From RGIG3009 sp045578425 (GTDB lineage: Bacteria > Bacillota > Clostridia > Oscillospirales > Acutalibacteraceae), in contig JAZNKF010000020.1 of NCBI GenBank assembly GCA_045578425.1, positions 1 through 12,398 of the forward strand: DNA of 12,398 bases. Reading direction: 5' to 3'. How positions within the stretch are numbered: the stretch's first letter is position 1; each line of letters starts with the position of its first letter. Shown piece by piece: positions 7,604 to 12,398 of this stretch. The position numbers and the translations under genes are program-made. The notes under the pieces were generated by a model. That model had not been told where the DNA came from. It was given only the letters and a program-made list of their open reading frames with translations, and did no database searches.

Positions 7604-7866
7604 GAATTTTTTTGATTTATCTTGCCGCCGTTTCGGCGGCGGCAGTTATTCTCACTGTCAGCGACAAATGTTGCTCAAAACGCAAACGCAGGCGCGTACC
7701 CGAGGCGGTGTTGTTTTTCACCGCGGTTTTGGGCGGCAGTGCGGCAATGTACCTGACCATGTTGCTGATTCGGCACAAAACGTTACATAAACGGTTTATG
7801 TTGGGATTACCTGCTATTTTGTTAGTGCAACTATTATGTTATATAAAAATAACCTCTCTTGCTTAG
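7600..7866 (+). CDS. DUF1294 family small membrane protein
   Basis: This 88-residue protein has hydrophobic segments at about 2-20, 36-56 and 67-83. The layout SDK (21-23), RRVPE (31-35), LGGSAAM (44-50) and RHKTLHKRF (58-66) is the pattern of DUF1294 proteins, whose function is not known. The start overlaps the stop of the metallophosphoesterase in ATGA, so translation is probably coupled, and there is no independent ribosome binding site. It is the last gene of the operon: the terminator stem begins on the final base of its stop codon. Confidence 0.87.
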   Translation: MRIFLIYLAAVSAAAVILTVSDKCCSKRKRRRVPEAVLFFTAVLGGSAAMYLTMLLIRHKTLHKRFMLGLPAILLVQLLCYIKITSLA

Positions 7867-7892
7867 GGAGACTTCTCATAAGGAAGTCTCCC
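7866..7892 (+). terminator. Intrinsic terminator of the HD/MPE/DUF1294 operon
   Basis: A 10-bp perfect stem GGGAGACTTC/GAAGTCTCCC with a 7-nt loop begins on the last base of the DUF1294 stop codon. The following tract is AGTTTTATT, a modest T-run, and it is also the first linker of the hairpin array downstream. Termination may therefore be incomplete. Confidence 0.72.
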
Positions 7893-8064
7893 AGTTTTAT
7901 TCGCCCAAAGGCGAGTTCTATTGCTTCGCAGTGATATTTGTCTTGCGACAAGTGTTATTGCCTTCGGCAGTTTAGGGCAAATAAAATAACACTGAAGCCG
8001 TGAGGCTTCAATAACACTATTGCTGAAAGCAATAATATCACTCCGACAAAGTCGGAATAAAACT
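7893..8064 (+). other. Exactly tiled multi-hairpin array with complementary 7-nt linkers
   Basis: Seven small hairpins tile the region with 7-nt linkers. H1 is 7901-7914 (TCGCC/GGCGA), H2 7922-7930 (TGC/GCA), H3 7938-7951 (TTGTC/GACAA), H4 7959-7969 (TGCC/GGCA), H5 7993-8010 (TGAAGCC/GGCTTCA, GTGA tetraloop), H6 8018-8034 (TATTGCT/AGCAATA) and H7 8042-8056 (TCCGAC/GTCGGA). Left linkers are GTTTTAT, GTTCTAT, GTGATAT and GTGTTAT; right linkers are ATAACAC, ATAACAC, ATATCAC and ATAAAAC. The right set is, in mirrored order, the reverse complement of the left, except that GTTCTAT has no partner and ATAACAC occurs twice. The whole can fold into a central stalk with side arms, with H4, H5 and a 16-nt centre (7970-7985) near the tip. 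The outer repeat AGTTTTATTC/GAATAAAACT bounds it. It lies just before the four-helix-bundle gene. Function unknown; it could be a structured RNA, a DNA cruciform recognised by a protein, or an end of a mobile element. Confidence 0.8.
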
Positions 8065-8092
8065 TGAAAGACTACCAGTTTTTATGTATAAT
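8064..8092 (+). promoter_or_regulatory. Promoter of the four-helix-bundle gene
   Basis: TTGAAA (8064-8069) and a perfect TATAAT (8087-8092) are spaced 17 bases apart, beginning on the last base of the hairpin array's outer repeat. Initiation near 8099 would give a very short leader to the TTG start at 8111. The promoter covers the upstream ATG at 8084, which argues against that codon being the start. Confidence 0.72.
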
Positions 8093-8110
8093 GATTTTGA
8101 GGTGATAACA

Positions 8111-8461
8111 TTGGCTGATAGCATTTTAAGAGATAAAGCAAAAGAATTTGCAAAGACTATTGTTTTTATCTGTCGTGATATGAAAGCAAATCATAAAGAA
8201 TCAGTTTTAATAAATCAATTACTTCGTTCTGCAACATCAATCGGTGCGAATTTACACGAAGCACAATATGCACAAGGAACAAAGGATTTTATTTCTAAAC
8301 TTGAAATTGCTCAGAAAGAATGTTATGAGACTGAATATTGGTTAGAACTTCTTTTTGAAACAAATTGTATGAGCGAAGAAAACTATAAAACATTGCTAAA
8401 CGATTGTGGTGCAATCCGCAGAATGTTAATTTCTTCGCTTAAAACTATAAAATCAAAATAA
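8111..8461 (+). CDS. Four-helix-bundle protein, 23S rRNA IVS / Avd-like family
   Basis: This 116-residue protein shows the family pattern: MADSILRDKAKEFAK, then LINQLLRSATSIGANLHEA (Q-LLRS-TSIGAN--EA is the signature), DFISKLEIAQKECYETEYWLELL, and a final amphipathic helix. The family forms pentameric four-helix bundles encoded in intervening sequences of 23S rRNA in some bacteria, and is related to Avd of diversity-generating retroelements; its role is unresolved. Neither rRNA nor a reverse transcriptase is present here. I chose the TTG at 8111 because GAGGTG lies 6 bases before it and homologues begin near this point; the in-frame ATG at 8084 has no ribosome binding site and lies inside the promoter. 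GC counted by hand over 8101-8460 is about 31%, against about 57% over 7021-7140 in the neighbouring phosphoesterase, so transfer is likely. Confidence 0.85.
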   Translation: MADSILRDKAKEFAKTIVFICRDMKANHKESVLINQLLRSATSIGANLHEAQYAQGTKDFISKLEIAQKECYETEYWLELLFETNCMSEENYKTLLNDCGAIRRMLISSLKTIKSK

Positions 8462-8465
8462 GGGT

Positions 8466-8510
8466 TTGGGCTTAGCCCAACAAAGCATTTGTACATGCAA
8501 ATGCGATGCT
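8466..8510 (+). repeat. Two hairpins just past the four-helix-bundle gene
   Basis: The first is TTGGGC/GCCCAA (8466-8471 and 8475-8480, 3-nt loop). The second is GCATTTG/CAAATGC (8485-8491 and 8498-8504, 6-nt loop), with a competing outer pairing AGCAT/ATGCT (8484-8488 with 8506-8510). No T-run follows either, so they are not obvious terminators. They may be the 3' structural part of the same element as the upstream array, although the 7-nt linker rule is not kept here. Confidence 0.5.
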
Positions 8511-8531
8511 GGTTCTTCTTACATACTTTTA

Positions 8532-8587
8532 ATAAAATCAACCACCGAGTGTGACAGTAATTGATCTCTCTCGGTGGTTGATTTTAT
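8532..8587. terminator. Bidirectional terminator between converging genes
   Basis: An 18-bp perfect stem, with arms 8532-8549 and 8570-8587 (core CAACCACCGAG/CTCGGTGGTTG) and a 20-nt loop, ends in TTTTAT on both strands. It serves the four-helix-bundle gene from the left and the methyltransferase from the right, whose stop is 12 bases away. Read on the minus strand, the loop contains GAGAT followed by GTCAC, the same pair found in the loop of the hairpin at 9604-9649. Confidence 0.85.
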
Positions 8588-8599
8588 AACTATAATATT

Positions 8600-9499
8600 T
8601 TATTTTTCGAAAACTATAATATGTCCCAACTTTTCATCATCTTTTTGATATATCAAAGATAAATCATTATTTATCAGCAGTTCTTTTATTTGACCTACAT
8701 CAGAAAACAACCTGACCTTGCAAAGCCATTCTTTCGCCTCTGCCGTGGTAAATCCGTATTTTTCAAAGTATGAATACCATGGTGTTTTTTCTCGTCTTAG
8801 ACAACGGATTGTGATCCTTCCTTTTGGTGCAAGAACTCGTGATGCCTCAGCTAATATTGTCGGGATTTCTCGACATTCTTCCAAGCCGGCATTAGAACAA
8901 ACCGACGTGAACATTTCATTATCAAAAGGAAGATTCCAAAGGGATGTTGCGATGCCAAGTCCATTTACTTCATAATACTTCGCCAATGCATCAGCATTTT
9001 TAGCACAAACAAAGTCGATATCGACACCTATATAGTAATCACACTCGCACATATTCGACATAACAACATTGGTTCCTCCACCGGCACCTACAGTTAATTC
9101 GAGAATGTGATTACTAATGCTGTGTAACACATTACTTGAGTAAAAGTTCCAAAAATCCGGATTGCTTTTTTGCCACCTTGATGCTTGAAGCGCTTTCTTC
9201 CGTCCGTTTTCTATCTGTGAACTATATTTTATTGCTTTTACCATTGAATTGCTATCAATGTCATCGCTGAGTCCGTTTCTGCCGGATACCCAAGTAGCAG
9301 TACCGCTTTGGGAATAATGATCAAGTTTAGATATGAAGGTTTCTTTATTTGGTATATGATTCTTTAAAAACATAGCTTTTTCCAAGTGAAATTGTTCAGG
9401 ATCGTGCGGATAGTATTTTGACACATTTTGGTGTATAAAGTCTTTAAGAACGGGAATATCTTCCCAAAATAAAACTTCGTCTAAAGCATTAAGAATCAT
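8600..9499 (-). CDS. Class I SAM-dependent methyltransferase
   Basis: This 299-residue protein has a Rossmann methyltransferase core in its second half. Motif I is LELTVGAGGGTN (133-144), the acidic residue closing strand 2 is in GVDID (D160/D162), motif IV is in the region LPFDNEMFTSVCSNAGLEEC (190-209), and VLAPKGRITIRC (222-233) is the usual strand after the helix of methyltransferase family 11. Residues 1-110 are an extra N-terminal region, helical and rich in charged and aromatic residues, which I do not recognise and which may bind the substrate. The substrate is unknown. The ribosome binding site GGAGG is only 4 bases from the ATG, a short spacing. The gene looks more AT-rich than the surface and phosphoesterase genes (sampled 35-42% GC), so it may belong to the same acquired patch as the four-helix-bundle gene. 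It is transcribed alone. Confidence 0.8.
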   Translation of the reverse strand: MILNALDEVLFWEDIPVLKDFIHQNVSKYYPHDPEQFHLEKAMFLKNHIPNKETFISKLDHYSQSGTATWVSGRNGLSDDIDSNSMVKAIKYSSQIENGRKKALQASRWQKSNPDFWNFYSSNVLHSISNHILELTVGAGGGTNVVMSNMCECDYYIGVDIDFVCAKNADALAKYYEVNGLGIATSLWNLPFDNEMFTSVCSNAGLEECREIPTILAEASRVLAPKGRITIRCLRREKTPWYSYFEKYGFTTAEAKEWLCKVRLFSDVGQIKELLINNDLSLIYQKDDEKLGHIIVFEK

Positions 9500-9530
9500 A
9501 GGACCTCCGTAATTAATTGGAATACCATAA

Positions 9531-9559
9531 ATTATATAAGTTTCTTTTGCAAATCACAA
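9531..9559 (-). promoter_or_regulatory. Promoter of the methyltransferase gene
   Basis: On the minus strand TTGTGA (9554-9559) and TATAAT (9531-9536) are 17 bases apart, about 30 bases before the start. Its -35 box abuts that of an opposing promoter; the 11-base palindrome ACAAGACTTGT (9556-9566) overlaps both. Confidence 0.65.
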
Positions 9560-9562
9560 GAC

Positions 9563-9591
9563 TTGTATTTTAGGTGATTTTGTGGTATAAT
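9563..9591 (+). promoter_or_regulatory. Divergent plus-strand promoter with no gene downstream
   Basis: TTGTAT (9563-9568) and a perfect TATAAT (9586-9591) are 17 bases apart. Nothing encoded on the plus strand follows; a transcript would meet hairpins at 9604-9649 and 9693-9721. It may drive a short non-coding RNA or be fortuitous in AT-rich DNA. Confidence 0.4.
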
Positions 9592-9603
9592 ATACATGTA
9601 AAA

Positions 9604-9649
9604 AAATACCGCCGAGGAGATAACCTTTAGGTCACTCTCGGCGGTATTT
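9604..9649 (-). terminator. Terminator of the sortase operon (minus strand)
   Basis: A 13-bp perfect stem AAATACCGCCGAG/CTCGGCGGTATTT has a 20-nt loop (9617-9636). On the minus strand it runs into TATTTTTTTACA, a strong signal that would end transcripts from the membrane-protein gene at 9742. The plus-strand tail (TATTTCG) is weaker. The loop shares GAGAT and GTCAC with the terminator at 8532-8587 read on the opposite strand. Confidence 0.8.
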
Positions 9650-9692
9650 CGTATTATATTATTTGTGTATCACAAAACATCCTTATGACAAG

Positions 9693-9721
9693 TAACCTTA
9701 ACCGAGAGAGGTTATTTTTTT
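9693..9721 (+). terminator. Plus-strand intrinsic terminator with no coding gene before it
   Basis: The stem TAACCT/AGGTTA (9693-9698 and 9709-9714), or alternatively AACC/GGTT nearer the loop, is followed by seven T residues (9715-9721). It points toward the 3' end of the minus-strand operon, so it may shield that operon from antisense transcription or end the candidate RNA above. Confidence 0.6.
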
Positions 9722-9741
9722 GCGCAGATTGTGCAACAAAT

Positions 9742-10611
9742 TTAATTTTTCTGTGATGTACGAACGCGAAACACCACGGATGCTACAAGTACCACGGCAC
9801 TAACAGCAAACACAATGGACGTTATCGTTACGGAATGGCCAATGATTTGGTACAACACACCATCAACATAGTCTTTGAGAGCCGATTCCCCCAGCACCAA
9901 GCGGGCGGGTAAATCGTACCATTGCAATAACCAAAGCGGCACTGCCACCACCGAAAAGCCCAAAAACGTCATGCCGAAAACCGATTGCAAACGTTGCGGA
10001 ATGTTTTTGGGCGTTAGCAGCCACAACGCTGTTGCCAATATCGCCGATACTATCAGCAGCGGGATGGTAAGGAAAGCAAATACGCGCAGCGGGGATAATT
10101 TTTCTACCACGCCATGGCCCTGCTTTAACAGTTTGTCACTGAGCCCAATGTTCAAAATCGGTGACAGGGAATTGATTAAATCGTCGGCAATGGTTTGTGC
10201 AACAGTATCGGACGGACGGTCTTGTTCCGGCAACGTATCAAAAAAGGCCTGGATGGTTTGTGTGAGCACGGTGCTGTCCCACTGAACTTTGGGAAGCGAC
10301 GCACCGTTAAACAACGCATCATACGCCGCGTCCATTTGGGGAGTAACCAGTGTTTCGACGACTTCTTTGCTAACGGCAGTTTTCATGGCTTCAAACGGCA
10401 AGTCATAGAACAAACATTCCGATTCCAGTCCGTTCAAAAGTGCTACGTGAACAGATTCGATAAGTTCAGGAGAATGCGCTGCTTTAGTGTAAGCCGCACG
10501 GTCACACAAAGCATAATGCAGCACATGGGACAACAGCGTTGCCGCAACCGAAAACACAAGCAAAAGTGACAACAAAAAGCGAACTACTTTTCGAAAAGAA
10601 GTATCAACCAT
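9742..10611 (-). CDS. Four-span membrane protein of the sortase operon
   Basis: This 289-residue protein has membrane segments at about 10-30, 177-199, 211-231 and 260-282, and a polar region of about 145 residues between the first two that should lie outside the cell. The short N-terminus is positive (RKVVR), consistent with N-in/C-in topology; the C-terminal tail is basic (RVRTSQKN). I recognise no domain. The frame is open eight codons further upstream, but AAGGAG (10622-10627) lies 10 bases before the ATG at 10611, so the shorter form is chosen. The start overlaps the sortase stop by 8 bases (ATGGTTGA), which suggests coupled translation and a shared role. It could help the sortase pathway at the membrane, for example as an assembly or substrate-handling partner, but that is inference from position only. 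The terminator at 9604-9649 follows. Confidence 0.75.
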   Translation of the reverse strand: MVDTSFRKVVRFLLSLLLVFSVAATLLSHVLHYALCDRAAYTKAAHSPELIESVHVALLNGLESECLFYDLPFEAMKTAVSKEVVETLVTPQMDAAYDALFNGASLPKVQWDSTVLTQTIQAFFDTLPEQDRPSDTVAQTIADDLINSLSPILNIGLSDKLLKQGHGVVEKLSPLRVFAFLTIPLLIVSAILATALWLLTPKNIPQRLQSVFGMTFLGFSVVAVPLWLLQWYDLPARLVLGESALKDYVDGVLYQIIGHSVTITSIVFAVSAVVLVASVVFRVRTSQKN

Positions 10612-11254
10612 AGGTTTTCCACTCCTTCCCCTCAATCTTTTTGCAAATCAAAGCCATACGCTGGGTTTTAAAAAGATGGCCGTTTTTGCGCGGGTAACAA
10701 GTATACATAATCAATTGTTCCACGCCGTCTTTGGGTTGAATCAACGAAGCGTCTTTGTAGTGAAAAATATGTGTTCCCACTACTTTGTAGATATATTTAC
10801 CGTAAACCGTGTCCATGGTAACAAGCGTACCAATGGGCGTTATTTCCAGTTCGTGAAAATCCGAAGTAACGTGTGCGGACAACACAATTTTACCATTTTG
10901 ACCGCAAAAGCGCGAGTTCAGCCACATGCCGGCACCTTTGCGCAAAAACTCGTCATCGTCGCCAAAAAACACTTTGATATCGCGGCGTTCCCAACCATCA
11001 ACATTCAAAGTCGCCCATTGACTGCCAAAAGGAATGGTAGGAATATGTCCTTCGTCTTGCGTGACGGTGGTGTTTGTGTTGCTGCTATAACTTTTCCCCG
11101 TGAGCAGACGGTAATATTCCGAATCGGAAACAAAGGCTTGAAAAAGCACCACGACCACACATCCCCACGCGAGGATGGCAGAAATATAGGGAAAGAGCAA
11201 GAAAAAGCCCTTGAATAAAGGGCTTTTTCTTGAAAAGAAATTATGATGTTTCAT
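10604..11254 (-). CDS. Sortase, class D-like
   Basis: This is a 216-residue membrane-anchored transpeptidase. A transmembrane segment (about 16-42) precedes the sortase barrel. The catalytic triad is visible: H128 in GKIVLSAH, C186 in LIMYTCYP and R199 in FKTQRM; the TCYP...R spacing is most like class D sortases, and the 50-residue linker is typical. It should cleave a sorting signal at the membrane and join the protein to peptidoglycan. The likely substrate is the gene directly upstream. The ATG at 11254 lies 5 bases after that gene's stop with no ribosome binding site, so translation probably re-initiates; the upstream in-frame TTG at 11284 is unlikely. Oddly, a 15-bp terminator hairpin (11198-11232) lies in codons 8-19. 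A start beyond it would lose much of the membrane segment, so the ATG is preferred. Confidence 0.85.
   Translation of the reverse strand: MKHHNFFSRKSPLFKGFFLLFPYISAILAWGCVVVVLFQAFVSDSEYYRLLTGKSYSSNTNTTVTQDEGHIPTIPFGSQWATLNVDGWERRDIKVFFGDDDEFLRKGAGMWLNSRFCGQNGKIVLSAHVTSDFHELEITPIGTLVTMDTVYGKYIYKVVGTHIFHYKDASLIQPKDGVEQLIMYTCYPRKNGHLFKTQRMALICKKIEGKEWKTYG
11198..11232 (-). terminator. Terminator-like hairpin inside the 5' end of the sortase gene
   Basis: A perfect 15-bp stem, with arms 11198-11212 and 11218-11232 and a 5-nt loop, has the core GCCCTT/AAGGGC followed on the minus strand by TTTTTCTTG. It begins 28 bases after the stop of the sorted-protein gene, exactly where that gene's terminator would be expected, yet it lies in sortase codons 8-19. 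It probably lets the substrate be made in excess while readthrough supplies little sortase. Confidence 0.75.
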
Positions 11255-11259
11255 ACAAA

Positions 11260-11823
11260 TTAGCAGGAAGCAGCTTTTTTGCAACGAGTGGCAACCACCA
11301 CAGCGGCGGCGGCTAACACGCCGGCCAAAACAACCAAACCATAGTTGACAGCGCTTTCGGGGACGTTGGTCTTTTTAACATCATCACCGTCAACCGAAGC
11401 AATAACTTTGTCTTCTACTTTGAGAACCACATCAACGTCACCTTTGTGGATGGGTTTTTCAGCCGGTTTGATTTCGTAGTCAACACCCAAAGTCACGCAA
11501 GCTTTGTCAAATTCTGCCAACACGACTTCGCGTTCTGCCGGAGTGTATTCGGACAAAGAATCACCTTTGTCTTCTTTGATGGCTGCTTTAACGGTGTCGA
11601 TGTTTGCAATAACTTTTTCGGCTTGTTCCGCTGTGACTTCCACTTGTTGCAAAACATTTTCGATGGTGGGCAAATATTTTTCGAAATATTCTGCCGGAAC
11701 GCTGGCTTTGACAGCGGCGATGATATCCTCTTTCGGGGTGGCGGCGGAAACCGGAACAACCGTAAGAACCATCATGCTGGCGAGCAATACGCATGCTAAA
11801 ACAAGGGACATAACTTTTTTCAT
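11260..11823 (-). CDS. Small secreted protein with C-terminal sorting signal (VPESA type)
   Basis: This 187-residue exported protein has a Sec signal at 1-27 (KK, hydrophobic core, cut after VSA). Residues 29-115 are predicted mostly helical and acidic (YFEKYLPTIENVLQQVEVT, then PAEREVVLAEFDKACVTLG), residues 116-150 are beta-like, and the C-terminus is a classic tripartite sorting signal: VPESA (154-158), a hydrophobic stretch at about 160-179, and the basic tail RCKK. VPESA fits the LPxTA form recognised by class D sortases better than LPxTG, and a class D-like sortase is the next gene, so I infer a dedicated enzyme-substrate pair. The body domain is not recognised. Ribosome binding site AAGGAGAT (11831-11838), 7 bases before the ATG; promoter at 11882-11910. 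The final SC residues give the tail two cysteines in all. Confidence 0.83.
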   Translation of the reverse strand: MKKVMSLVLACVLLASMMVLTVVPVSAATPKEDIIAAVKASVPAEYFEKYLPTIENVLQQVEVTAEQAEKVIANIDTVKAAIKEDKGDSLSEYTPAEREVVLAEFDKACVTLGVDYEIKPAEKPIHKGDVDVVLKVEDKVIASVDGDDVKKTNVPESAVNYGLVVLAGVLAAAAVVVATRCKKAASC

Positions 11824-11881
11824 GATACTTATCTCCTTACAAAAATAAATATTTTATGGACATAATAAAACACCTACATTA

Positions 11882-11910
11882 AGATTACACCTTTTATTTT
11901 TGTTTGTCAA
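11882..11910 (-). promoter_or_regulatory. Promoter of the sortase-substrate operon
   Basis: On the minus strand a perfect TTGACA (11905-11910) is followed after 17 bases by TAATCT (11882-11887), a poor -10 box; a better-matching TGTAAT exists but at only 15-bp spacing. The leader is about 50 bases and AT-rich. The mismatched -10 may mean an activator or another sigma factor is needed. Confidence 0.55.
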
Positions 11911-11980
11911 CTGTTAATTCAAATTTTTTTTGCATCTATACTTTGGGTTGTACCATTGATTTTTTTAACATAATATGGTA

Positions 11981-11989
11981 TGGTATTAT
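11981..11989 (+). promoter_or_regulatory. Candidate extended -10 promoter of the alpha/beta hydrolase gene
   Basis: TGGTATTAT is an extended -10 box (TGn plus TATTAT) 26 bases before the gene start. No convincing -35 hexamer lies at the right distance; the upstream bases are a T-run. It faces away from the promoter at 11882-11910, so this gap is a divergent intergenic region. Confidence 0.42.
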
Positions 11990-12015
11990 ATTAGTAATGA
12001 AAGGAGGGGGTCGGC

Positions 12016-12398
12016 ATGGAAATGATAATCAAAGGACGGCGCGTTCACTATATTGATAGCGGCAGCGGTTCCAAAACCGTATTACTGTTGCATGGTTGGG
12101 GCGTCGACAGCAGCGTGTATCATTTGATTATCGACCATCTTTCCTCCTATTGTCGTGTTTTGGCACCTGATTTACCGGGCTTTGGTGGCTCAGAAGAGCC
12201 AAACTCACCCTTTTCCCCCACAGATTACGCTGATTTCGTAGTGGACTTTGCCACGCAACTTGGTGTGAGTGAAGTTATCGGTATCGGCCACTCCAACGGC
12301 GGACGGATTTTGATTGAACTTTTATCGCGCAAACAAAGTCCTCTGCAGTTTAAAAAAGCGATTTTAATGGATTCTGCCGGTATTCCGGCACACCATTC
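12016..12398 (+). CDS. Alpha/beta-hydrolase fold protein (partial)
   Basis: The first 127 codons are visible and the gene runs off the right edge. The fold signature is clear: LLLHGWG (23-29, oxyanion hole), DLPGFGGSE (52-60), and the nucleophile elbow GHSNGG (91-96) with S93 as catalytic serine; the acid and histidine of the triad would lie beyond the window. The reaction is hydrolysis of an ester, amide or C-C bond; the substrate cannot be told from this part. It has no signal peptide, so it is cytoplasmic. The start at 12016 is fixed by AAGGAGG at 12001-12007, 8 bases upstream; the next ATG (12022) would be too far from it. It is divergent from the sortase operon, and no functional link is visible. 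Confidence 0.87.
   Translation, partial: MEMIIKGRRVHYIDSGSGSKTVLLLHGWGVDSSVYHLIIDHLSSYCRVLAPDLPGFGGSEEPNSPFSPTDYADFVVDFATQLGVSEVIGIGHSNGGRILIELLSRKQSPLQFKKAILMDSAGIPAHH

Larger units (their letters stand above)
9598..9721 (+). ncRNA. Candidate short RNA bounded by promoter and T7 terminator
   Basis: From the plus-strand promoter a transcript of about 124 bases would contain the strong hairpin 9604-9649, an AT-rich linker, and a terminator hairpin ending in seven T residues. No open frame with a ribosome binding site is visible inside. CTCTCGG in the 3' arm of the first hairpin (9635-9641) is complementary to CCGAGAG (9702-9708) in the loop of the second, so two alternative folds are possible. 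It matches no RNA family that I recognise, and it may be no more than two back-to-back terminators. Confidence 0.25.

Noticed and set aside
7893..8064. CRISPR array or simple tandem repeat
   Set aside because: The repeated unit is only a heptamer that changes from linker to linker, and what lies between is self-complementary rather than unique spacer sequence.
7866..8587. Intervening sequence within a 23S rRNA gene
   Set aside because: The encoded protein belongs to that family, but no rRNA sequence flanks it; the left neighbour is a protein operon with its terminator and the right a converging protein gene.
11255..11284. Sortase start at TTG 11284
   Set aside because: It would overlap the end of the substrate gene, has no ribosome binding site and adds residues unlike a sortase N-terminus; the ATG right after the substrate stop is simpler.

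Overview
The window looks like a piece of a Gram-positive, low-to-mid GC member of the Firmicutes (Clostridia, probably a gut Oscillospirales/Ruminococcaceae-like organism). The grounds are strong AGGAGG-type ribosome binding sites, TTGACA/TATAAT promoters with 17-bp spacers, a sortase with a cell-wall-sorted substrate, Big_2 and carbohydrate-binding-like modules in a large secreted protein, and a DUF1294 protein. No lineage marker gene is present, so the placement is an inference.

Layout. (1) Bases 1-5656, minus strand, hold a carbohydrate/surface block. It contains a 1246-residue exported protein built from repeated lectin-like and Big_2 modules, followed by a 38-residue acidic small protein and a strong terminator. 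Past that terminator a separate promoter drives two tandem, closely related CARDB plus GH16-like proteins; the second runs off the left edge. (2) Bases 5862-7892, plus strand, form a three-gene operon of a YfdR-like HD phosphohydrolase, a calcineurin-like metallophosphoesterase and a DUF1294 membrane protein, closed by a terminator. (3) Bases 7893-8587 hold an AT-rich, foreign-looking unit. It starts with an exactly tiled array of seven small hairpins separated by 7-nt linkers, whose left and right linkers are mutually complementary. A promoter and a four-helix-bundle (23S IVS/Avd-family) gene follow. (4) Bases 8600-9499, minus, encode a SAM-dependent methyltransferase with divergent promoters behind it. 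(5) Bases 9742-11823, minus, form a sortase operon: a small secreted protein with a VPESA-type sorting signal, a class D-like sortase, and a four-span membrane protein. A 15-bp perfect terminator hairpin lies inside the sortase reading frame. (6) From 12016, plus, an alpha/beta hydrolase runs off the right edge.

The genes appear to serve mainly cell-surface and carbohydrate functions (GH16-like proteins, modular adhesin, sortase and substrate), with a housekeeping nucleotide/phosphate hydrolase operon and one likely acquired element between them. The strongest candidate for something undescribed is the hairpin array at 7893-8064 with its four-helix-bundle gene. Second is the sortase/substrate pair with its in-frame terminator. 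All coordinates, stems and promoter spacings were read by eye; family names come from motif recognition, not database searches.
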